Assembly (NCBI RefSeq): GCF_900129085.1
Contig: NZ_FQUF01000005.1
Span: 1 to 64,000, forward strand
Source: Atopostipes suicloacalis DSM 15692
GTDB taxonomy: Bacteria > Bacillota > Bacilli > Lactobacillales > Carnobacteriaceae_A
Direction of reading: 5' to 3'
DNA: 64,000 nt
Shown piece by piece: positions 16,943 through 25,015 of the stretch. Under the pieces are notes generated by a model. It did no database searches. It was not told where the DNA came from and worked only from the letters and a program-made list of their open reading frames with translations. The position numbers and the translations under genes are program-made. Positions within the stretch are counted from its first letter, which is position 1, and every line of letters starts with the position of its first letter.

Positions 16943-17299
16943 ATGGCTAAATTAAAAAGAAAAAAATTTAAGCGATCAACAGGAGTTAAACATGACATTA
17001 TTATAAAGATTGGTAATTTTGAATTGTATTTTGAAAATATCTATTCCATCTATTCTTTAATTAACGATCTGCTTATTGGTATTTTATTTATTGGTGGTAG
17101 CTTGGTTAGTCTATTAGATGGACCAGCTCTACTTGGACAAATTCTATACTTTATTGGCTCGATTGCTTTGATTTTGCGTCCCTTAATTAAAATTATTCAA
17201 AATACTCATGTGTACAGGCAACGTAATGAAGATAAAAAATCTCAAATAGAAGAAGAAATATCCAAAAAAATAAAAGAAGAAGAAAAAGAAGAAGAATGA
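16943..17299 (+). CDS. Small membrane protein with YrhK-like domain
   Basis: 118 residues; AAAGGAAAGGG before ATG 16943. The short basic N-terminus (KLKRKKFKRS) is followed by two hydrophobic helices (about 47-68 and 72-90) with the pattern LINDLLIGILFIGGSL ... LYFIGSIALILRPLIKI. I recognise this as the YrhK-like domain: N-D near the first helix, G-S pairs, and R-P after the second helix. The C-terminus is a Lys/Glu-rich coiled tail. Function of the domain is unknown. The gene stands alone between the 40-bp array and a terminator. It may belong with the accessory region rather than the core; codon use looks ordinary. Confidence 0.6.
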   Translation: MAKLKRKKFKRSTGVKHDIIIKIGNFELYFENIYSIYSLINDLLIGILFIGGSLVSLLDGPALLGQILYFIGSIALILRPLIKIIQNTHVYRQRNEDKKSQIEEEISKKIKEEEKEEE

Positions 17300-17342
17300 G
17301 AAGAATTATTTTTTGTCTCCACAAAACTTTTTACGACTAATG

Positions 17343-17382
17343 AATGCTGATGACTCTTTTTAATTCATCAGCATTTTTTTAA
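17343..17382 (+). terminator. Rho-independent terminator after the YrhK-like gene
   Basis: AATGCTGATGA (17343-17353) pairs perfectly with TCATCAGCATT (17365-17375), then T-run. Confidence 0.85.
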
Positions 17383-17397
17383 TTGTGCTCCCGCCCT

Positions 17398-17475
17398 TAT
17401 TCATAATCAAAAACAAAATCAAAAGCATAATCATAATCAATTCATATTCATATTCATAGTCATAATCATAATCAA
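17398..17475. repeat. Degenerate CATAAT/CATATT hexanucleotide tract
   Basis: Loosely repeated six-base words (CATAAT, CATATT, CATAGT, AAAATC) run for about 75 bases without a ribosome site or conserved frame. A minus-strand frame through it encodes only alternating Tyr/Asp/Glu from the repeat. Confidence 0.65.
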
Positions 17476-17537
17476 GACTCGTACTGTACGACTCGTACGG
17501 TACGAGTCGTGTAAGACGAATCGAGTAACGAGTCGTA
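17475..17537. repeat. Nested palindrome cluster built from GACTCGT/ACGAGTC
   Basis: A 23-base near-perfect palindrome at 17488-17510 has ACGACTCGTAC and GTACGAGTCGT around one central G. It overlaps a smaller one at 17479-17491 (TCGTAC, T, GTACGA). Further partial copies follow (GACGAATCGAG, ACGAGTCGT to 17536). The block is much richer in G and C than the AT-rich DNA around it. It is upstream of hsdM. It could be an operator, a recombination site or a repeat remnant; nothing in the sequence decides. Confidence 0.75.
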
Positions 17538-17784
17538 AACAAATGAAAACACTTAAAATGTGCACAAGATTGGGCATTTATCGCTTTAAAAGTATGTTAA
17601 AATAAGATCAACAACAAATATAAAAATATATTAGACTCAAAAAGAACTAGAAAAACCAATGAACACTTAATTGCTACATACATAAATGATATAATAAAAA
17701 TAATTCATGAAATTGAAACCAAAAATTGCTTTTGGATAAACAAACTAAATATTAAAATTTAATACATACTCAGGAGGAATTGAA
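17538..17784 (+). promoter_or_regulatory. hsdM upstream region: candidate promoter and operator
   Basis: TATAAT at 17690-17695 is the best -10 box, with only a weak CTTAAT as -35. A 17-base inverted repeat CCAAAA-ATTGC-TTTTGG (17719-17735) lies in what would be the early transcript and could be an operator. An AGGAGG at 17772-17777 serves the TTG start of hsdM. No open frame of note. Confidence 0.4.
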
Positions 17785-19284
17785 TTGCCAATTAATTCAG
17801 CAGATTTAGGTTTTGAAAAGAAAATCTGGAAAGTAGCCGATAAGTTACGAGGGAATATGGATGCTTCAGAATATAAACATGTAGTCTTAGGGTTAATATT
17901 TTTAAAATATATTTCAGATAGTTTTGAAGAGAAATACATAGAACTTGTAGAAGAAGGAGCAGGGTTTGAAGAAGAGAAGGATGAGTACCTAGCTGAGAAC
18001 ATATTTTACGTTCCCGAAGAAGCTCGTTGGTCTTATATTTCTAAACATGCAAATCAACAAGAAATTGGACAAATAATTGATAATGCTATGGTTGCGATTG
18101 AAAGGGAAAACACTCGTTTAGCGGGAATTTTACCAAAAACTTTTGCACGACCTGAATTAGATAAAAGACGACTTGGAGAAGTTGTCGATTTATTTACAAA
18201 TATACCAATGGTTGATTATCGAGACAAAAAAGATATTTTAGGGCGTACATATGAATATTGTCTAGCCATGTTTGCAGAACAAGAGGGAAGAAGAGCGGGA
18301 GAGTTCTATACACCTTCAAGCATTGTTAAAACATTAGTTGAAATATTAGAACCATATAACGGTAGAGTTTATGACCCAGCAAGTGGCGCGGGCGGTATGT
18401 TTGTTCAGTCTGCTAAGTTTGTAGAGAATCATCATGGAAATATCCAGGATTTATCTGTTTTTGGACAAGAAGCTAACCCAACAACTTGGAAGTTAGCTCA
18501 GATGAATTTAGCCATTCGTGGGATAGAAGCTGATTTAGGAGAAGCTCATGCGGATACTTTCTTCAATGATCAACATCCAACTCTCCGAGCTGATTTCGTA
18601 TTAGCAAACCCACCTTTCAACATGTCAGACTGGGGTGGAGACCAGTTAGTGGATGATAAGCGTTGGAGATATGGGACACCACCAAAAGGTAATGCAAACT
18701 TTGCATGGATGCAACACATGATTCATCATCTTTCACCAAAAGGAAAGATAGGATTGGTTCTTGCGAATGGATCTTTATCCAGTCAAACAAGTAATGAAGG
18801 CGAAATACGTAAAAATATTATTGAAGATGATTTAGTTGAAAGTATTATTGCAATGCCTAGTCAATTATTCTATTCAACAGGAATCCCAGTATCACTTTGG
18901 ATTTTAAATAAAGACAAGAAACAAAAAGGAAAAACATTGTTTATTGATGCACGTAATATGGGGGATATGGTAACTCGAGCACATCGAGAACTGAAAGAAG
19001 AAGATATCAATAAAATCGCTAATACCTATAAAGACTTTGTAAGTGGGGAGCTTGAGGAAGTGGATGGTTATTCTGCTTCAGCTACCATAAAAGAGATTAA
19101 AGGAAATGACTATATCTTAACACCTGGACGTTATGTGGGAATTGAAGCAATAGAAGATGATGGCATCCCATTTGAAGAAAAAATGGAAGATTTAACAATG
19201 GAGCTTTCTGAATCATTCCAAGAAAGTTATGAATTAGAAGATGAAATTAGAGATAGATTGCAGGTGATTGGTTATGAGTTATAA
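17785..19284 (+). CDS. hsdM: Type I restriction-modification DNA methyltransferase subunit HsdM
   Basis: 499 residues from TTG 17785, placed seven bases after AGGAGG. HsdM adds N6-methyl to adenine from S-adenosylmethionine at the site set by HsdS. The helical HsdM N-domain (residues about 8-150; KKIWKVADKLRGNMDASEYKH) precedes the methylase fold. It has FYTPSSIVK, the SAM-binding motif I D197PASGAGG, and the catalytic motif IV N275PPF. It is full length and intact. Only four ends of the adjoining hsdS overlap it, so M, S and R form one operon in the order M-S-R. Confidence 0.95.
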   Translation: MPINSADLGFEKKIWKVADKLRGNMDASEYKHVVLGLIFLKYISDSFEEKYIELVEEGAGFEEEKDEYLAENIFYVPEEARWSYISKHANQQEIGQIIDNAMVAIERENTRLAGILPKTFARPELDKRRLGEVVDLFTNIPMVDYRDKKDILGRTYEYCLAMFAEQEGRRAGEFYTPSSIVKTLVEILEPYNGRVYDPASGAGGMFVQSAKFVENHHGNIQDLSVFGQEANPTTWKLAQMNLAIRGIEADLGEAHADTFFNDQHPTLRADFVLANPPFNMSDWGGDQLVDDKRWRYGTPPKGNANFAWMQHMIHHLSPKGKIGLVLANGSLSSQTSNEGEIRKNIIEDDLVESIIAMPSQLFYSTGIPVSLWILNKDKKQKGKTLFIDARNMGDMVTRAHRELKEEDINKIANTYKDFVSGELEEVDGYSASATIKEIKGNDYILTPGRYVGIEAIEDDGIPFEEKMEDLTMELSESFQESYELEDEIRDRLQVIGYEL

Positions 19285-20557
19285 ATTACCTGAAGGTTGG
19301 GAAGAAACCAGTCTAGGAGAAATATTTGACTATAGATCAGGTTTGTCTAAAGGAAGAAAATATTTCGGATCTGGATATCCATTTTTAGGTTTCAAAGACA
19401 TATTTAATAATTTTTTTGTACCAGAAAATCTCAATGAATTTGTAGAGAGCACAGAAAAAGAAAGAGATAATATGTCAATAGAAGAAGGGGATGTATTTTT
19501 AACAAGAACAAGTGAAACTTTTAATGAGTTGGGTATGAGTGCGGTTGCTTTAAGGGATTATAACAATGCCACATTTAATGGATTTACAAAAAGGTTAAGA
19601 CCAAAAGATAAAGAGATTTTATATCCTAAGTTTTCAGCTTATTATTTTAGAAGTAATATATTTAGGAATCAAGTAGATGCAATTGCAACTATGACTACAA
19701 GAGCCAGTTTAAACAATTCCATGTTAGATAGTATGTCTATAATAATACCTCCTTTACCAGAACAAAAATCTGTAGCAGATACCCTGTCAATCTTAGACGA
19801 TAAGATAGAGCTAAATAATAAAATAAACAAAAATTTAGAAGAGCAAGCTCAATTATTATTTAAACATTGGTTTGGAGATTTTGAATTTCCTAATGAAGAA
19901 GGATTACCCTATAAATCAAATGGCGGAGAAATGATCGATTCAGAATTAGGAATGATACCTAAAGGTTGGGAAGTAAATAGTTTAGGAAAAAGTAATTTAG
20001 GAAAATTAAAAACTTCAGGAATTGAAGAATTTGAAGGAGAAAAAATCTATTTAGCGACGGCTGATATATCAGATACTCGAATCGTAAATGAAAGCACAAA
20101 AGTTACCCTAAATGATAAGCCTAGTAGAGCCAATATGCAGCCTACACCAAATACAGTCTGGTTCGCAAAAATGAAAGATAGTAGAAAACTTATATTAGTA
20201 GATGAGAATGATTACAGATTACAAAACAGATATATATTATCAACAGGGTTTGCTGGGATTCAAGCTACGAAATTATCAGTTTATTATTTATGGACCTACA
20301 TTCAAAGCGAAGCTTTTGATGAAATTAAAAACTTATATAGTACTGGTACCACTATGCAAGCAATTAATAATAAGAATATCAACCAAATAAAAATTCCTAT
20401 TCCAAATGATGAAATATTGAAACAGTTTAGTCAGGTAGTAGAGCCAATGTATAAAAAGATAATAAACAGTCGAATACAAAATCAAAAATTATCTGAGATA
20501 CGAAATACATTATTACCAAAACTAATGAGTGGAGAGGTTCGAATACCTTTAGATTAA
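19274..20557 (+). CDS. hsdS: Type I restriction-modification specificity subunit HsdS
   Basis: 427 residues from ATG 19274 (an upstream in-frame TTG at 19268 is less likely); it overlaps the hsdM stop. Two target-recognition domains each read half of a split DNA site. TRD1 covers about residues 2-160 and is introduced by LPEGWEETSLGEI. A long coiled spacer (EQKSVADTLSILDDKIELNNKINKNLEEQ) follows. TRD2 is introduced by LGMIPKGWEVNSLG (about 236) and a second spacer ends LLPKLMSGEV. TRD2 is Asn/Lys-rich and more AT-rich than TRD1, as expected if recognition domains are exchanged. The recognition sequence cannot be read from the protein. No second hsdS or recombinase is present for phase switching. 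Confidence 0.93.
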   Translation: MSYKLPEGWEETSLGEIFDYRSGLSKGRKYFGSGYPFLGFKDIFNNFFVPENLNEFVESTEKERDNMSIEEGDVFLTRTSETFNELGMSAVALRDYNNATFNGFTKRLRPKDKEILYPKFSAYYFRSNIFRNQVDAIATMTTRASLNNSMLDSMSIIIPPLPEQKSVADTLSILDDKIELNNKINKNLEEQAQLLFKHWFGDFEFPNEEGLPYKSNGGEMIDSELGMIPKGWEVNSLGKSNLGKLKTSGIEEFEGEKIYLATADISDTRIVNESTKVTLNDKPSRANMQPTPNTVWFAKMKDSRKLILVDENDYRLQNRYILSTGFAGIQATKLSVYYLWTYIQSEAFDEIKNLYSTGTTMQAINNKNINQIKIPIPNDEILKQFSQVVEPMYKKIINSRIQNQKLSEIRNTLLPKLMSGEVRIPLD

Positions 20558-20575
20558 CCAGAAAGGAGGGCTAGG

Positions 20576-23500
20576 ATGCAAATTACAGAAGATGTTTATG
20601 AAGAATCTGTTTTAGAGGTTATTGAAGAGCTAGGTTATACTTTTATTTCTGCGGGAGATATTGAAAGAAAAACGTATAAAGATCCCTTATTTATTGAAGA
20701 TTTAGCGGAGAGTTTAAATCGCATCAATCCAGATTTATCTTTTGACGTAATTGATAAAGCCATTTTTAATTTGCAAAATATTGATGTGGGTAGTTTAATT
20801 CAGAGGAATAAACAGTTTACCGACTGGCTTCAAAATGGTATGGAGATTAGCTATATGGAGCTAGGAGAAGAGAAAACGTCAATTGTTTATTTAATGGATT
20901 ATGAAGAGATTGATAATAATTCTTTTGTAGTAACTAATCAGTGGACAGTCACTGGAAAAGACCAAAATCGAAGACCGGATATCGTAGTATTTGTAAATGG
21001 TCTTCCTTTAATTGTCATTGAATTAAAGTCAGCTTCTTCTGCATCAGCAGATATTTCTTCCGCATACCGCCAAATCCGAAATTATCAAAAAGATATCGAA
21101 GAATTATTTGTTTATAATGCATTTAATATTATTTCCGATCATACATATTCCAAAGTTGGAACAATTTCTTCGAATGAAGAGTGGTATAAAGAATGGAAAA
21201 CAATAGACGGGTCTTATGAAGATACACGCTTTGCAGCTTATGATGTTTTATTTAAAGGCATATTAGAAAAAAATCGTTTATTGGATTTAATTCAGAATTT
21301 TATTATGTTTGAAAGCAATACACCAGAAGATATTAAGATTATGGCACAGTATCATCAATATTATGCAGTAAGAAAAGCAGTAACTTCCACCTTAAAAGCA
21401 ACAGAAACGGATGGTCGGGGAGGCGTATTCTGGCATACTCAAGGTTCTGGTAAATCTCTTTCAATGGTTTTTTATGTGCAACTATTGAACCGATACTTAG
21501 ATAATCCAACTTATGTCATTATTACAGACCGAAATGACCTAGATGAGCAGTTATATGGTCAGTTTTCTCGTGTCCAACATTTTCTAAGACAATCTCCGCA
21601 ACAAGCTGAATCAAGAGCTCACCTGCGAGAAATCCTTGAAGGACGACAAGCAAATGGTATTTTCTTCACTACAATGCAGAAATTTTCAGAAGCTGACACA
21701 CATTTGAGTGATCGAAAGGATATTATTGTCATTGCGGATGAAGCTCATCGTAGTCAATATGGGTTAAAAGAAACGATGAGAGAAGATGGTTCTATTCGTG
21801 TAGGAATGGCACGAATTATTCGAGATTCATTACCTTGCGCCACATATATTGGTTTTACAGGCACACCAATCAGTTCAACAGATAAAGATACTCAAGAAGT
21901 TTTCGGTAGTTATATTGATGTTTATGATATGACTCAAGCTGTGGCAGATGGGGCAACAAAACCAATCTATTATGAAAATCGAGTAATTAATTTAGGTTTG
22001 AATGAAAGTATTCTAGATGAAATAGATGAAGCTTATGAAAAACTCTCACAAAAAGCTAGTGAAGAAGATATTACCAAAAGTAAAAGACAGTTAAGCCAAC
22101 TAGAAACTGTTTTAGGCTCGGAACCGGTTCTCGATGCCTTAGTTAAAGATATCGTACACCATTATAAAAATGAGAGAGCACATTTACTAACAGGAAAAGC
22201 AATGATTGTTGCTTATAATAGAAATATTGCAATGCAAATCTATCAAAAGATTTTAGAGCTAGAACCATCCTGGGATGAAAAAGTTCATGTAGTAATGACA
22301 GGGAACAACAACGACCCTGAAGAGTGGAAAGATATCATTGGCAATTATCAACATAAAAGAGAATTAGGGACTCGCTTTAAAGATAATGATGACCCGATGA
22401 AGATTGCGATAGTTGTTGATATGTGGCTAACAGGGTTTGACGTTCCGAGTTTGGCGACAATGTATGTGTATAAACCAATGAAAGAACATAATCTAATGCA
22501 GGCAATCGCTCGAGTAAATCGTGTCTTTGAAGATAAAGAAGGCGGTTTAATTGTTGACTATATTGGGATTGCTAAGGCATTAAGAGATGCGATGAATGAT
22601 TACACTGTTCGAGATCAAGAGAATTTCTCTAATCCTGATATTCGAGAAGAAGTATATCCAACTTTTCTAGAAAAGCTAGAAGTTTGTCGGAATGAGTTCT
22701 TCTATAAATTTGATTATTCTAATATTTTAAATGAAAATATTACAGATAGACAACGCTCCGATTTAATTACAGAAGGTATAAATCATATTTATGTATTTAA
22801 TGAAAATATGCAAGAATCTTTTAAAGAGCAAGCTTATATGCTAAAACAAGCCCATAGTCTATGTTCATCCATCACTTCTAAAGATGAGCAAAGGGAAGCA
22901 GCATTTATTGAAGCTGTTCGTATTGGTGTTAGTCGAATTAAACAAGATGGACATTTTTCATTAGCAGAAATTAACGAGCAAATTGAAGAATTACTTCAGA
23001 ATAGTATTCATTCAGAAGGAATCATTAATCTCTTTTCTGATGCAGATACTGAATTTTCATTATTCAACGAAGAATTCTTAAATTCAATTGCGAATATGAA
23101 ACAGAAAAATTTAGCTATTGAATTGATGAACAAGTTGCTTAAAGATGAGATTAAATTATATGCAAGAACAAATATCATTAAAGCAGAGGATTTTTCTAAG
23201 CGGATGCGACAAATAATGGAAAGATATAGACAGAATCAAATTGATAATGCTGAAAGTTTAGATGAGTTTCTAACTGCGTACCGTGAAGCTGAAGAAGACA
23301 AAATTATTTCAGAACTACTTGGCATGGCTAAAGATTTAGTTGATGCAGATAACGAAGAAGCAAGTTTAGGGTTAACTGTTGAAGAATCATCCTTTTATTA
23401 TGCTATTTCTTCTCCTAAAGAAGTTAAAAATATTTATGAAGATAAACAACTTGTTGAGATAGCAAAGGAATTAACTAAAGAATTAAAGGAAAATGAATCA

Positions 23501-23653
23501 ATAGATTGGCAACATAAACAATCCGGACGAGCAAGAATGAGAACGGCAGTGAGGAGATTACTCAGAAAATATGGCTATCCACCAGAAGAACAAAGAGAAG
23601 CTTTGGAGATAGTATTGAAACAATGTGAGCATTGGACCGAAAGGCGACAGTAA
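20576..23653 (+). CDS. hsdR: Type I restriction endonuclease subunit HsdR
   Basis: 1025 residues; AGAAAGGAGGG before ATG 20576. HsdR translocates DNA and cuts far from the site. The N-terminal PD-(D/E)xK nuclease has D135 in RRPDIVVFV and E149-x-K151 in VIELKS. The SF2 translocase has Walker A HTQGSGKSLSM (K293), D388EAH, GFTGTPI and, in the second RecA lobe, VVDMWLTGFDVPSLATMY and QAIARVNRVF. The helical C-terminus (after about 800) docks on HsdM. All catalytic residues are present and no frameshift is seen, so the system appears functional. Confidence 0.95.
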   Translation: MQITEDVYEESVLEVIEELGYTFISAGDIERKTYKDPLFIEDLAESLNRINPDLSFDVIDKAIFNLQNIDVGSLIQRNKQFTDWLQNGMEISYMELGEEKTSIVYLMDYEEIDNNSFVVTNQWTVTGKDQNRRPDIVVFVNGLPLIVIELKSASSASADISSAYRQIRNYQKDIEELFVYNAFNIISDHTYSKVGTISSNEEWYKEWKTIDGSYEDTRFAAYDVLFKGILEKNRLLDLIQNFIMFESNTPEDIKIMAQYHQYYAVRKAVTSTLKATETDGRGGVFWHTQGSGKSLSMVFYVQLLNRYLDNPTYVIITDRNDLDEQLYGQFSRVQHFLRQSPQQAESRAHLREILEGRQANGIFFTTMQKFSEADTHLSDRKDIIVIADEAHRSQYGLKETMREDGSIRVGMARIIRDSLPCATYIGFTGTPISSTDKDTQEVFGSYIDVYDMTQAVADGATKPIYYENRVINLGLNESILDEIDEAYEKLSQKASEEDITKSKRQLSQLETVLGSEPVLDALVKDIVHHYKNERAHLLTGKAMIVAYNRNIAMQIYQKILELEPSWDEKVHVVMTGNNNDPEEWKDIIGNYQHKRELGTRFKDNDDPMKIAIVVDMWLTGFDVPSLATMYVYKPMKEHNLMQAIARVNRVFEDKEGGLIVDYIGIAKALRDAMNDYTVRDQENFSNPDIREEVYPTFLEKLEVCRNEFFYKFDYSNILNENITDRQRSDLITEGINHIYVFNENMQESFKEQAYMLKQAHSLCSSITSKDEQREAAFIEAVRIGVSRIKQDGHFSLAEINEQIEELLQNSIHSEGIINLFSDADTEFSLFNEEFLNSIANMKQKNLAIELMNKLLKDEIKLYARTNIIKAEDFSKRMRQIMERYRQNQIDNAESLDEFLTAYREAEEDKIISELLGMAKDLVDADNEEASLGLTVEESSFYYAISSPKEVKNIYEDKQLVEIAKELTKELKENESIDWQHKQSGRARMRTAVRRLLRKYGYPPEEQREALEIVLKQCEHWTERRQ

Positions 23654-23665
23654 TAATTAAATAAT

Positions 23666-23794
23666 ATTGCTTCATTTCTTGAAGCAGTAGACGAATTAGA
23701 AAATCCAGTAAATCGATTGAAATACAGAAGGCTTATCCGCGAGGGCTATAAAGAATTAGTCGAACAGAAAATACTACCGTATTTAGTAGAATAA
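23666..23794 (+). pseudogene. Short orphan reading frame, possibly the 3' remnant of a lost gene
   Basis: In frame after the hsdR stop codons, a 42-residue stretch begins IASFLEAVDELENPVNRLKY and ends VEQKILPYLVE. It has balanced, protein-like composition but no ATG, GTG or TTG start; only ATT 23666 is available and no clear ribosome site precedes it. Its position just before a good terminator suggests the surviving C-terminus of a gene deleted when this end of the hsd locus rearranged. It could instead be a small protein from a rare start. I do not recognise the family. Confidence 0.4.
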
Positions 23795-23800
23795 AGGAAA

Positions 23801-23829
23801 AAACCAAGTTATTTAACTTGGTTTTTTTG
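23801..23829 (+). terminator. Rho-independent terminator at the end of the hsd locus
   Basis: AAACCAAGTT (23801-23810) pairs perfectly with AACTTGGTTT (23815-23824), followed by T-run. Confidence 0.88.
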
Positions 23830-24052
23830 TGATCAAAATAAAGTCGAGTGAAAGAAGGGTTAACACCCAAAGTAAGGATAGAGATATTACCCTACCAAGT
23901 AAGCCAACTTTTTTAGTCAACTCGTTAGGATAAAGGGGTTATCCTATTAAGTGAGCTGATTTATACAGTCAACTTGTGAGGATAAAAGGTTTATCATGAC
24001 AAATTAGCCTATTTTTAATTAAAAAATTGAAGAATATCTTATTTTAGAATGC
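23830..24052. repeat. 52-bp tandem imperfect repeat with internal inverted repeat, about 2.5 units
   Basis: AGGATA recurs at 23875, 23927 and 23979, a constant 52-base step. The units share CCTA..AAGT.AGC and TAGTCAACT blocks. The best unit holds TAGGATAA and TTATCCTA around AGGGG (23926-23946), an 8-bp perfect inverted repeat; the others are degenerate. No gene is visible here. It lies between the hsd terminator and tRNA-Arg. Confidence 0.75.
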
Positions 24053-24060
24053 CCAATAAA

Positions 24061-24100
24061 AAAGCAGGTAACCTATAAACATAAGGTTAACTGCTTTTTT
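24061..24100 (-). terminator. Bidirectional terminator downstream of tRNA-Arg
   Basis: AAAGCAG..TAACCT (24061-24074) pairs with AGGTTA..CTGCTTT (24084-24097), with A-run on the left and T-run on the right. It lies 13 bases beyond the 3' end of the minus-strand tRNA gene. Confidence 0.8.
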
Positions 24101-24112
24101 CGTTATTATCTA

Positions 24113-24186
24113 CGTACCTGGAGGGATTCGAACCCCCGGCCGTTCGCTTAGAAGGCGAATGCTCTATCCTGCTGAGCTACAGGTAC
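24113..24186 (-). tRNA. tRNA-Arg (anticodon TCT)
   Basis: On the minus strand the 74-base sequence folds as a cloverleaf: acceptor GTACCTG/CAGGTAC with G discriminator, D-arm AGCTCAGCAGGATAGAGC, anticodon stem TTCGC/GCGAA around CTTCTAA (anticodon TCT, reads AGA/AGG), and T-arm CCGGGGGTTCGAATCCCTC. CCA is not encoded. AGA is a frequent arginine codon in this AT-rich genome. It stands alone, opposite in direction to its neighbours, at the edge of the hsd/repeat region. Confidence 0.97.
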
Positions 24187-24204
24187 ATTATCGCAACAGA
24201 AATT

Positions 24205-24233
24205 ATTATACCGAGGAAGGATAAATTTGTCAA
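24205..24233 (-). promoter_or_regulatory. Consensus sigma-A promoter of tRNA-Arg
   Basis: On the minus strand TTGACA (24228-24233) and TATAAT (24205-24210) with a 17-base spacer: a perfect consensus promoter with start near 24198, about 12 bases before the tRNA. Confidence 0.9.
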
Positions 24234-24365
24234 TGCTACAATTTCATTTTAATAAGATTTTTAGGGAAATAAAGCTATAATAAGAAAAATCGACGAAATT
24301 TAAAGATTCTATAAGAAATGATAAAAGAATATGTTACAATCTACAGTGAAGTAATAAAAATGTTT

Positions 24366-24380
24366 TGTTCATTAAGAACA
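24366..24380. promoter_or_regulatory. Inverted repeat upstream of pgsA, candidate operator
   Basis: TGTTC-ATTAA-GAACA sits 55 bases before the pgsA start, directly followed by TTATTATAAG. The downstream marR-like gene is a possible regulator. It does not match the SOS box (no flanking C/G). Confidence 0.3.
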
Positions 24381-24434
24381 TTTATTATAAGCTATTAAAT
24401 AGTTGCTAAACTTATACTGAAAGTAGGACATAGG

Positions 24435-25004
24435 TTGATTAAAAAAGAAGACTGGTTTACGATACCAAATATTTTATCTTATCTCAGAATTGCAATGATT
24501 CCTTTATATATTTATTTTTATGTTAGAGCGGAAACAATTGAACAGTATTATAGGGCAGCGGGTATTTTAATTTTTTCAGGAATAACAGACTCACTTGATG
24601 GGATTATTGCTCGTAAAACCGGGCAAATTACCAATTTAGGTAAAGCGTTGGATCCTTTAGCTGATAAACTAACTCAAATTGCAGTAGTCGGTGCTATGTT
24701 AATAGATAGGCCGTACATTTTACCGCTGTTGGTTCTTTTTATAGTTAAGGAACTTTATTTATTAATTAGTAATGTATTATTATATAAAAAAGATATATTT
24801 ATGGATGGCGCCATGTGGTTTGGGAAATTAGCAACAGCTTTTTTCTATATTAGTATGTTAGTATTAGTGGTATTGCCACATTTAAATCAAAGTGTTAGTC
24901 TACTAATTATAAATATAAATATTATGTTACAAATTGTTGCATTTTTAGGTTATGGACGATGGTTCTTTACAAAATTTAAAAAGCATAAAGAAATAAATAA
25001 ATAG
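24435..25004 (+). CDS. pgsA: CDP-alcohol phosphatidyltransferase, probably phosphatidylglycerophosphate synthase
   Basis: 189 residues from TTG 24435. It is a membrane enzyme with about five hydrophobic segments. The catalytic signature D-G-x2-A-R-x8-G-x3-D-x3-D is read in SLDGIIARKTGQITNLGKALDPLADKLTQ split over residues about 54-82, with all three Asp and the Arg present. It transfers the phosphatidyl group of CDP-diacylglycerol (made by CdsA, 51762) to glycerol 3-phosphate. The early FTIPNILSYLRIAMIPLYI is typical of PgsA. A CDP-dependent cardiolipin synthase cannot be fully excluded, but size fits PgsA. Confidence 0.85.
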   Translation: MIKKEDWFTIPNILSYLRIAMIPLYIYFYVRAETIEQYYRAAGILIFSGITDSLDGIIARKTGQITNLGKALDPLADKLTQIAVVGAMLIDRPYILPLLVLFIVKELYLLISNVLLYKKDIFMDGAMWFGKLATAFFYISMLVLVVLPHLNQSVSLLIININIMLQIVAFLGYGRWFFTKFKKHKEINK

Positions 25005-25015
25005 AAGATTATAGA

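Noticed and set aside
17360-17542. 60-codon minus-strand frame with Tyr-Asp and Tyr-Glu repeats
   Set aside because: It follows the hexanucleotide tract and palindromes, has no ribosome site and no conserved sequence.
24113-24186. Integration site with tRNA 3' duplication
   Set aside because: I could not find a second copy of the tRNA-Arg 3' end in the flanking hsd region or beyond, so integration at this tRNA is not supported by the sequence.
24366-24380. Third SOS box upstream of pgsA
   Set aside because: TGTTC-ATTAA-GAACA has reversed half-sites and a five-base gap compared with CGAAC-N4-GTTCG; kept only as a weak operator candidate.
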